The notes beneath the pieces are model-generated. The model was not told the origin of the DNA. It did no database searches and was given only the letters and a program-made list of their open reading frames with translations. A stretch of 64,000 bases of DNA, from contig NZ_ANAH02000066.1 of NCBI RefSeq assembly GCF_000335475.2, positions 62,001-126,000 of the forward strand. Reading direction: 5' to 3'. The DNA comes from Cystobacter fuscus DSM 2262. Lineage in GTDB: Bacteria > Myxococcota > Myxococcia > Myxococcales > Myxococcaceae. The translations under genes and the position numbers were made by a program. Each line of letters begins with the position of its first letter. Positions within the stretch are counted from its first letter, which is position 1. Positions 57,249 through 64,000 of the stretch are shown here, piece by piece.

Positions 57249-58292
57249 GTGATTCGGCTGCGAAATCTGGTGAAGACCTTCTCCACCGCGAAGGGAGCGG
57301 AGAGGGCGCTCGACGGAGTCTCGCTGGAGATCTCCAAGGGCGAGAGGTTCGGGATCATCGGGCGCAGCGGCGCGGGCAAGACGACGCTCTTGAGGACCAT
57401 CAACCTGCTCGAACGGCCGGAGCAGGGCTCCGTGGAGATTGATGGGAGTGACCTGACGCGGCTCGACGAACCGGCGCTGGCCCTTGCGAGACGCGACATC
57501 GGAATGGTGTTCCAGAACTTCGGGTTGCTCTCGCGGCGGACCGTGGCCGGGAACGTCGCCTTGCCGCTCGAGCTGGCTGGCCACTCGCGCGCGGACATTG
57601 TTCCGCGGGTGCGCTCGCTGCTGGCGCGGGTGGGACTGAAGGACAAGGAAGAGGCGTGGCCGTCGCAGCTCAGCGGAGGCCAGAAGCAACGCGTGGGGAT
57701 CGCGCGGGCGCTCGCCACGTCTCCCAAGCTGCTCTTGTGCGACGAGGCCACCTCGGCGCTCGATCCGGAGACGACGACGCAGATCCTCGAGTTGCTGCGC
57801 GAGCTCAACGAGGAGCTGGGGCTGACCATCGTCTTCGTCACGCATGAGGGAGACGTCGTCAGGCGGCTCGCGGACCAGGTCGCGGTCATGGAGGGCGGTC
57901 GAATCGTCGAGCAGGGTCGCGTCTTCGACATCTTCACGCGGCCCCTCTCGAAGACCGCGCGGAGCTTCGCCGCGGAGCTGGGTGCCTCGCCCATTCCGGA
58001 GGCGCTTCGGTTCGAAGCGAAGAGTCGATCGGGCCTCGGAGCGGCCACGTTGATCACCCTGGCGGTGCCCGACGAGTCCGCGCACGAGGCGCTGGTCAGC
58101 GAGCTGGTGCGGCGGTTCGAACTCAACGTCGACGTGGTGGCCGGGCGCATCGAGCATATCCAGGGCCGCAGATGGGGAAGCCTGTCCCTGTTGGCCTCGG
58201 GCGAGCCCGAGCGGATGGGCGCGGCGATCCACTTCCTGCGCGAACGTCGCATTGGAGTCGAGGTACTCGGCCATGTCGCCGGCGATGCTTGA
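57249..58292 (+). CDS. metN: Methionine ABC transporter ATP-binding protein MetN
   Basis: A 347-residue ATPase. Walker A GRSGAGKTTLLR, Q-loop VFQNFGLLSRRTV, signature LSGGQKQRVGIARAL, Walker B LLLCDEATSALD and H-loop FVTHEGDVV are all present. A C-terminal NIL domain (~270-345), which binds methionine and gives feedback inhibition of transport, is visible. GTG 57249 has GGAGGG at the right distance. It overlaps metI by 20 bp. Confidence 0.93.
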   Translation: MIRLRNLVKTFSTAKGAERALDGVSLEISKGERFGIIGRSGAGKTTLLRTINLLERPEQGSVEIDGSDLTRLDEPALALARRDIGMVFQNFGLLSRRTVAGNVALPLELAGHSRADIVPRVRSLLARVGLKDKEEAWPSQLSGGQKQRVGIARALATSPKLLLCDEATSALDPETTTQILELLRELNEELGLTIVFVTHEGDVVRRLADQVAVMEGGRIVEQGRVFDIFTRPLSKTARSFAAELGASPIPEALRFEAKSRSGLGAATLITLAVPDESAHEALVSELVRRFELNVDVVAGRIEHIQGRRWGSLSLLASGEPERMGAAIHFLRERRIGVEVLGHVAGDA

Positions 58293-58926
58293 GTTGCTGG
58301 GGAATTCCCTCCTGGAGACGCTGGTGATGGTGGGCGTGTCCAGCGTGCTCGCGGTCGCCGCCGGGCTGCCACTTGGAGTCGGGCTGTTGCTGACCGCTCC
58401 CGGCCACCTCTACGAGCGGCCGTGGCTCCACCGGGTCCTCGCGCTCATCGTGAACGCCACCCGCTCCACGCCGTTCATCATCCTCATGGTCAGCATCATT
58501 CCGCTGACACGGCTCCTGGTGGGCACTGCCATTGGCACTCGCGCGGCGATCGTTCCGTTGGCCTTCGCCGCGGCCCCGTTCGTGGCGCGGCTCTTCGAGA
58601 CGGCGCTCCAGGCAGTGGATCGCGAGCTGATTGACGCGGCCCGCTCCCTGGGGGCGACCCGCTGGCAGATCGTCTGGAAGGTGCTGCTCCACGAAGCGCT
58701 GCCTGGCCTGATCGCCGCGGTCACCGTCATGGTCATCAGCCTGATCGGCTCCTCGGCGATGGCCGGTGCGGTGGGCGGCGGCGGGCTGGGAGATCTCGGC
58801 ATCCGCTATGGGTACCAGCGCTTCCAGCCGTGGGTGATGGCCGCCGTGGTGGTGGTGTTGATGGTGCTGGTCAATGCGGTTCAACTCGCCGGCGATGTCC
58901 TCGTGCGCCGGCTCTCGCGAAAGTAG
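58273..58926 (+). CDS. metI: Methionine ABC transporter permease MetI
   Basis: A 217-residue inner-membrane permease with five TM helices. NSLLETLVMVGVSSVLAVAAGLPLGVGL at the start, RSTPFIILMVSIIPLTRLLVG and GSSAMAGAVGGGGLGDLGIRYGYQRF at the end are MetI hallmarks. ATG 58273 is chosen (GAGG upstream); ATG 58285 is also in frame. Confidence 0.93.
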   Translation: MSPAMLELLGNSLLETLVMVGVSSVLAVAAGLPLGVGLLLTAPGHLYERPWLHRVLALIVNATRSTPFIILMVSIIPLTRLLVGTAIGTRAAIVPLAFAAAPFVARLFETALQAVDRELIDAARSLGATRWQIVWKVLLHEALPGLIAAVTVMVISLIGSSAMAGAVGGGGLGDLGIRYGYQRFQPWVMAAVVVVLMVLVNAVQLAGDVLVRRLSRK

Positions 58927-58932
58927 GCTCCG

Positions 58933-59709
58933 ATGCTTCGCGGCTTGTTTCTCCTCGTCCTTTGCGTTTCCGCGGTTGCTTCTGCTCAGCCGCGTGTCTT
59001 GAAGGTGGGCGTCACCGCCGGGCCCCATGCACAGATCCTCGAGGTGGTCGCTCGCGTCGCCGCCAAGGAAGGCTTGACGGTGAAGATCATCGAGTTCAGC
59101 GACTACGTGCAGCCCAACGAGGCGCTGGCGGCCGGTGAGCTCGACGCCAACAGCTTTCAGCACCAGCCCTACCTTGACCAGCAGAACAAGGACCGCGGCT
59201 ACCGGATTGTCTCCATCGCGCGCACGGTCACCTTTCCCATCGGTGTCTACTCGCGCAAGCACACCTCGCTGCGGCAACTGCCCAAGGGGGCGCGGGTGGC
59301 GCTCCCGAATGATCCCACCAACGGTGGGCGCGTCCTCAAGTTGCTCGAGCGCGAGAAGCTCATCCAGTTGCGCAAGGGGGTGGGGATCGACGCCAGCGTC
59401 GTCGATGTCGAAGCCAACCCGAAACAGCTCAAGTTCATCGAACTCGATGCCGCGCAGCTCCCTCGCGCGCTCGACGATGTGGACGCGGCGGCGATCAACA
59501 CCAACTACGCGCTCGAAGCGGGACTCAGTCCCCTGAAGGACGCGCTGGTGAGAGAGGCCGCTGCCTCTCCGTATGCCAACGTGCTCGCCGTGCGCGACAG
59601 CCAGCGCTCCCGTCCCGAGTTCCAGGTCCTGGTCCGGGCGTACCACTCGTCCGAGGTCAAGCGCTTCATCGACGAGACGTTTCGCGGCGCCGTCGTGACG
59701 GCCTGGTAG
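58933..59709 (+). CDS. metQ: Methionine-binding periplasmic protein MetQ
   Basis: A 258-residue NlpA/MetQ family binding protein. LKVGVTAGPHAQILEVV, VKIIEFSDYVQPNEALAAGELDANSFQHQPYLD and AAINTNYALEAGL are diagnostic. The signal peptide (LFLLVLCVSAVASA before QP) lacks a lipobox Cys, so it is probably a soluble periplasmic protein, unlike the E. coli lipoprotein. Last gene of the metNIQ operon, 6 bp after metI. Confidence 0.93.
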   Translation: MLRGLFLLVLCVSAVASAQPRVLKVGVTAGPHAQILEVVARVAAKEGLTVKIIEFSDYVQPNEALAAGELDANSFQHQPYLDQQNKDRGYRIVSIARTVTFPIGVYSRKHTSLRQLPKGARVALPNDPTNGGRVLKLLEREKLIQLRKGVGIDASVVDVEANPKQLKFIELDAAQLPRALDDVDAAAINTNYALEAGLSPLKDALVREAAASPYANVLAVRDSQRSRPEFQVLVRAYHSSEVKRFIDETFRGAVVTAW

Positions 59710-59841
59710 GCCGGGCTTTTCCAAGGGGCCAGGTGGCCCTCGGGCCGGACCGTGGCGAGCCGGCCGAGGGGCTTCAGGATGGTGCGGACCCGGATTCGTT
59801 CGTTCAGTCAGAGCCGGGTCCGGGTTAAATCAGGGGCCAGA

Positions 59842-62181
59842 ATGGTTCCCGCCGCATTGATGCTCCTGAACCGGCACCTCCCCCGTGGAATGGCGGCCCT
59901 GACTCTTCTCCTCGCCTGGGCCGCCGCCGCCGCACCCATCAAACAGGTCCCCGAAGGAGGACGCGCCATCCCCGTCATTCAGCAGGGGGTCGTGTGCGGC
60001 CCGGTGGGAGGAGGGTGGTCGCTGTCGGCGGATGGGCGCTCCATCCGGCCGCCTCCTCCAGGTGCCGAGGGGAGCGCGCGGACGCTCGATCTCAAGGTCG
60101 CGGAGGACACGTCTCAGTGCGCGTCGAGCCAGGACCTCGTCACCGTCATCGCCACCGGGCCCTTTCCGATCATCGACGCGGCGGGGACGAGCTTCTTTCC
60201 GGACGATGGGCGCATCGAGCTGAAGGGACAGCGCCTCCAGGACGTCGCGGTGGGCTGGTTCGTCCCGGTGAAGAATGAGCAGGAGGGCCCCCGCGAAGGC
60301 ACGGAGCTCTGCCTCAATCCGTCTTCCGGAGCCAGGCAGTCCGAGTGCACCGTGCCCTTGGCGTCCGGTCTCCCCTCGGATGCGGCACTCTTCTGGATTC
60401 CGCCCCATGGCAAGCGCGGTCCCGAGGTGACGACCTACGATGCCAACGGCACCCTCGTGGCGCCCGAGTCCTTCCAGCTCCGGCCCGGCCGCATCATCCT
60501 GACCCGGCCGCTCTTCCAGTCCAGTGGCGTGGACCTGTCCAAGGGGCCAGGGCGGGTGATGGTCTCCCATCCCGAGGCGGTCGCCTCCGCGGATTGTGCT
60601 CCCGCCCGGTGCGAGCCCGCCGAGGATTTCATCGCCATCCGTAACGTCACGGGGCTGGAGGCCCAGATCACCCTGCGCCTGCGGCTCGTCCCTCGCGTCC
60701 TGTTGGCTCGCGGGGACGCCTTCGACGCGACGGTTTCCGCCACGTTGCCCGTGCTGTCCTGCCCCCTGACCGCCGTGGAGGGCACCGTGTTGCGCGATGC
60801 CGCGGAACCGGCCCTGGTGGTGCGTCTGGATCCGTCCTGTGGACATGATCCCCAGGGCCTGCTCTGGACGGTCAATGGCGAGCGCGCCATGGTGGGGCGT
60901 GTGGTGAAGGTCTCCGAGGGCACCTACGTGCTCCTGCGCACGGGGGGCACTTCGTCCCAGCAGGTCACCATCTCGGCGGCCAGTTCTCCCCTCGAGCGGA
61001 CCGTGGTCGCCTCGACGACCGCGAAGACCCAGGCGCTGCCCTACCCACGCGTCAGTCTCGAGCTGCCGAACCATGGAGCCCTCGACTTCATCCCCACCAA
61101 TCGTCCCGCGCTCGTGCAGGTCACCGGCAGCGGAGAGCAGGGGCGCTTCGTGTTGCTCCCCATCGAAGGGGCCTATCGCGTCATCACCCAGGGCAACACC
61201 ACGCTGGTTCACGGAGACACGACCGCGGGTGGATTCGTGTCGCTGCGCTTCGGCTACCGGGTCTCCTCGCTTCCCGGCGAGCTGTCGACCGCGGACCTCG
61301 CGCAGGTCGAGGAGCGCGTCCAGCGGGCGGTGCGAGAAGCCAGCGTCCCCACGAACGTCGACAACCTCATCGAGTTCGTCTGCGCGGACAAGGACGGCGT
61401 GGATCACCCCATTGAACCGAGCCGTCCCTACCGCATCAACTACGCCATGCGGCACACCTGCCGGGTCATCGTTCATCGCGAGCGGCTCAACCCCGAGGAG
61501 GGAATCCAGGAGATCATCCTCCGGATCGATGTCACGAAGCGTGACGGTTCCTCCCGGGGAGAGAGTCACGTCGAGCAGCGGATGCTGCTGCGGCCCGGAG
61601 GAGAGGAGCGCATCATCCCCGTCCAGGGCGGCCTCGGTCAGTTCGATCGGATCCTGGTGCAGGTCGCGCATGTCGCCGACGAGTCCCGTTACGCCTTGAG
61701 CGCGACGGACCGGACGGGGCTTCCCTCGGCGCAATGGTCGGCCATCGTCGAGGGAGGCTTCCTGCGGCTCTATGCGACGGGCGCCGTTCCCGCGGGCCTC
61801 TACCGTGTGACGCAACCCAGCGGTCAGCTCACGCTCAACTTCGGGGTGCTGTCCCGTCTGGTCCTGCTGAACGAAGAAGGTCAGGAGCGGTTGCTGGGAA
61901 TCGAGATCGGCCTCATGGGGCTGGGGCTCATTCCCCAGTCGAGCGACATCCACTTCCCGCCCACGTTGGCGCTCGTGGGCGGCGTGGGCCTGCGCGTGCC
62001 GATCGGCACGGGAGCGGCGGTGGGTGTCCAGGCGTGGATTGCCCACGAGTTCCGGGGCGACGTCACGCGCAACCTGAAGCCCGGCGAGGACCCGAACACC
62101 GACCTGCGGGTCCCCTCCAGCAAGTGGTCCTTCATGTTCGGGCCCAGCATTTCGATCGGCGACATCGGGTTCAATCTGTAG
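59842..62181 (+). CDS. Large secreted protein of unknown function
   Basis: A 779-residue exported protein. ATG 59842 has AGGGG upstream and is followed within 30 residues by a signal peptide (MAALTLLLAWAAAAA). The mature chain is beta-rich throughout, with Cys pairs in the N-terminal third (VVCGPVGGGWSL, ELCLNPSSGARQSEC, ADCAPARCEPAED). The last ~150 residues alternate hydrophobic strands (LRLYATGAVPAGLYRV, FGVLSRLVLLNEEG, WSFMFGPSISIGDIGFNL) and end in an aromatic/hydrophobic residue, compatible with an outer-membrane beta-barrel end. No family recognised. Confidence 0.7.
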   Translation: MVPAALMLLNRHLPRGMAALTLLLAWAAAAAPIKQVPEGGRAIPVIQQGVVCGPVGGGWSLSADGRSIRPPPPGAEGSARTLDLKVAEDTSQCASSQDLVTVIATGPFPIIDAAGTSFFPDDGRIELKGQRLQDVAVGWFVPVKNEQEGPREGTELCLNPSSGARQSECTVPLASGLPSDAALFWIPPHGKRGPEVTTYDANGTLVAPESFQLRPGRIILTRPLFQSSGVDLSKGPGRVMVSHPEAVASADCAPARCEPAEDFIAIRNVTGLEAQITLRLRLVPRVLLARGDAFDATVSATLPVLSCPLTAVEGTVLRDAAEPALVVRLDPSCGHDPQGLLWTVNGERAMVGRVVKVSEGTYVLLRTGGTSSQQVTISAASSPLERTVVASTTAKTQALPYPRVSLELPNHGALDFIPTNRPALVQVTGSGEQGRFVLLPIEGAYRVITQGNTTLVHGDTTAGGFVSLRFGYRVSSLPGELSTADLAQVEERVQRAVREASVPTNVDNLIEFVCADKDGVDHPIEPSRPYRINYAMRHTCRVIVHRERLNPEEGIQEIILRIDVTKRDGSSRGESHVEQRMLLRPGGEERIIPVQGGLGQFDRILVQVAHVADESRYALSATDRTGLPSAQWSAIVEGGFLRLYATGAVPAGLYRVTQPSGQLTLNFGVLSRLVLLNEEGQERLLGIEIGLMGLGLIPQSSDIHFPPTLALVGGVGLRVPIGTGAAVGVQAWIAHEFRGDVTRNLKPGEDPNTDLRVPSSKWSFMFGPSISIGDIGFNL

Positions 62182-62378
62182 CGCGCCGACGCCAGTGCCT
62201 CCAGGAGCGGCCGGGCCTTCACTCGGTGAGCGGGCGCGTGGAACCCACGGGCCTCGCGAGCGGAATCGAGCGGGGAGGGGGCCGCGAGGGAGCCTGGCTG
62301 GCGCTGGCGACGCTGCTTCCGGGGAGCATACAGTCCGCGCGCCCCGTCCGTTCACCTCCGAGCCCGAACCAGTCCCCG

Positions 62379-64000
62379 ATGAGTCGAGCCGCTACGTTCC
62401 TGCTGCGCGTTGCCCTGATGACGGCGTGCCTGTTGCCCCCCGCATCGGTCCTCGCCGCCGAGGCGCCGCCGCCCGAAGCCCACTCCCTGGCGCACATGCA
62501 CCACACGGCGTGGACCGAGCGTGACGGCGCGCCGGGCAATGCCTACGGTCTCGCGCAGACGCCGGACGGCATGCTGTGGATCGGCTCGCCGCTCGGCCTG
62601 TACCGCTTCGACGGCGTGCGCTTCGAGCTCTACACCGCGCCCGACACGGGCCGCCCACTCACCGACGAAGCCTACCGCCTCTACGTCGGCCGCTCGGGCG
62701 AGCTGTGGATCGGCCTGCAACTGGGCGGCATCTGCGTGCTGCGCGAGGGGGTGCTCACGCGCTACGGCCAGGAGGATGGCCTCTCCCCGAGCACCGTGAC
62801 CGACTTCGCGCAGGACCTGGAGGGCAACGTGTGGGCCTCCACCGCGGGCGGCCTGTACCGCTTCGACGGCCGGCGCTGGCAGGCCGTCGAGGAAGGCGGG
62901 CTGAAACAGGACAGCAACGTGCAGACCGTGACGGTGGACTCGCGCGGCACGGTGTGGGCGGCCACCTCGTTCCAGATTTTCGCGCGGCCGCGCGGCGCGG
63001 CGCATTTCGCGCCGGTGTCGATGCCGCGCGACGCCGCCGGCGGCGAGCGCAACCTGCTCGGCGGCATCAACGTCTGCGTGGATGGCGCGGGTGAGCCCTG
63101 GTTCGCCATCGTGACCGGGGGCCTCATGCCATTGGCCGACCGCCAGCGGTGGTTCGACGGCAAGAGCTTCGGCAGCGCGAGCGCCGAGACGCAGGGCATG
63201 TGCCTGTTCGATCGCCAAGGCGGCGTATGGATCGCGCTGGAGGAAGGCCTGGCGCGGCTGCCGTCGGCGAGCGCGCTGGCCGGGGCGCCAGGGGCCGGGC
63301 CGTTCGCGGACGTGCAGCGCACCAGCTCCGCCGTGCGTCTGAGCGGGAGCACCGTGAACGTTCTGTTCGAAGACCGAGAAGGCAACGTCTGGGTGCTCAC
63401 CAACGCTGGCATGGACCGCTTCCGCCGGAACAAGGCGGTGCCCGCGCTGCCCGAAGGTCCCCAGTGGCCCAACGTCGCGCTCGCCTCCGCCGCCGACGGC
63501 GGGCTGTGGATCGGTACGAGCCGCCACGGCCTCTTTCTGCGCGACGCCTCGGGACAGGTGCGGGGTCCGCTGGACGGCCCGGCGCCGCACAAGTCGATCC
63601 TCGTGCTGCACCGCGACCGCGCGGGCGACCTGTGGATCGGCAAGGTCGGCGAGCTGTGGCGCCTGGCCGGCGGCCAGCCGGAGGGCCGTCTGGAGCGCAT
63701 CGAGCCGCCCGTCGACATCGGCAATCGCGGCAGCGCCGTGCAGGCCATCGCCGAGGACAGCGAGGGCGGCTTGTGGATGTCCTTCCGCGGCCTGGGCGTG
63801 CACCGCTGGAAGGACGGCCAATGGAGCGCCAAGGGCGGCGTGGCCGACCTGCCCAATGACACGGTGGTGAGCATCGAGACGGATCCGGCCGGGCGCGTCT
63901 GGCTCGGCTACTTCGGCAACCGGCTCGCCCGTGTGGAGCACGGCCGCGCGCGGATGCTGGGTCCGTCCGAGGGACTACAGGTCGGCAATGTCGCCGCGCT
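62379..64000 (+). CDS. Two-component regulator propeller (Reg_prop) sensor, 3' partial
   Basis: The frame is open from ATG 62379 to the window end (540 residues visible). Signal peptide LLPPASVLAAEA, then HMHHTAWTERDGAPGNAYGLAQ, typical of the first Reg_prop blade. Blades repeat a WIGSPLGLYRFDGVRF-like unit (GELWIGLQLGGICVLREG, GNVWASTAGGLYRFDGRRW, GLWIGTSRHGLFLRD, RVWLGYFGNRLARVEHG), at least eight so far. In complete proteins two periplasmic seven-bladed propellers are followed by a Y_Y_Y domain, one TM helix and a histidine kinase (or GGDEF), which should lie beyond the right edge. Ligands are often polysaccharides. Confidence 0.88.
   Translation, partial: MSRAATFLLRVALMTACLLPPASVLAAEAPPPEAHSLAHMHHTAWTERDGAPGNAYGLAQTPDGMLWIGSPLGLYRFDGVRFELYTAPDTGRPLTDEAYRLYVGRSGELWIGLQLGGICVLREGVLTRYGQEDGLSPSTVTDFAQDLEGNVWASTAGGLYRFDGRRWQAVEEGGLKQDSNVQTVTVDSRGTVWAATSFQIFARPRGAAHFAPVSMPRDAAGGERNLLGGINVCVDGAGEPWFAIVTGGLMPLADRQRWFDGKSFGSASAETQGMCLFDRQGGVWIALEEGLARLPSASALAGAPGAGPFADVQRTSSAVRLSGSTVNVLFEDREGNVWVLTNAGMDRFRRNKAVPALPEGPQWPNVALASAADGGLWIGTSRHGLFLRDASGQVRGPLDGPAPHKSILVLHRDRAGDLWIGKVGELWRLAGGQPEGRLERIEPPVDIGNRGSAVQAIAEDSEGGLWMSFRGLGVHRWKDGQWSAKGGVADLPNDTVVSIETDPAGRVWLGYFGNRLARVEHGRARMLGPSEGLQVGNVAA

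Noticed and set aside
62352-63941. Minus-strand frame of 529 codons at the right end
   Set aside because: The plus-strand frame from 62379 has repeated propeller blades and a signal peptide.

Overview
The window is high-GC, gene-dense DNA that most resembles a myxobacterium of the Cystobacterineae (Archangium/Cystobacter/Stigmatella type). This assignment is inferred from gene content: a membrane-anchored Ser/Thr kinase, lipoprotein toxin plus immunity pairs, a chemosensory operon with duplicated receptors, many secreted lipoproteins, a large MalT/LuxR-type regulator and strong third-position GC bias. No plasmid, phage, rRNA or CRISPR locus is visible.

Layout. 1-5.7 kb: 3' end of a CotH/lamin-tail gene, an M19 dipeptidase-like lipoprotein, then on the minus strand a lipoprotein toxin-like gene and its putative immunity gene. 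5.8-10.8 kb: GH15 glucosidase, SelO pseudokinase and two SnoaL-like proteins. 10.8-16.2 kb: a five-gene operon with a FAD halogenase-like oxidoreductase and a NitT/TauT-type ABC importer (permease, ATPase, permease, binding protein); the binding protein has an in-frame TGA where a cysteine is expected. 16.2-20.0 kb: a second toxin/immunity pair, paralogous to the first, with a frameshift in the toxin gene and a small Cys-rich secreted protein upstream. 20-27 kb: a one-TM protein, fatty-acid desaturase, DUF457 protein, secreted lipoprotein, ChrA, DoxX and a Gfo/Idh/MocA oxidoreductase. A tRNA-Arg(CCT) with promoter and terminator follows.

27.6-45.8 kb: GAF/PAS histidine kinase, MFS transporter, a large beta-propeller di-heme cytochrome c divergent from a MalT-like LuxR regulator, a gene coupled to a truncated PIN-domain toxin, a lipoprotein/His-rich pair, two coupled membrane proteins, a membrane Ser/Thr kinase and an M20 peptidase. 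45.8-46.7 kb is a non-coding, hairpin-rich stretch. 46.7-53.2 kb: a chemosensory operon CheA-MCP-MCP-CheW-CheR whose two receptors share about 930 bp of almost identical DNA and end in a tether-like pentapeptide. 53.3-57 kb: patatin with EF-hand, spermidine synthase-like protein, METTL25-like methyltransferase. 57.1-59.7 kb: metN-metI-metQ methionine importer behind a clear promoter with an operator-like palindrome. 59.8-64 kb: a large secreted protein of unknown function and the 5' part of a propeller-type sensor running off the window.

The most interesting items are the two lipoprotein toxin/immunity cassettes (SitA/SitI-like by architecture, one frame-shifted), the possible selenocysteine/nonsense codon in the binding protein, the duplicated chemoreceptors with a shared C-terminal tail, and the halogenase-transporter operon.
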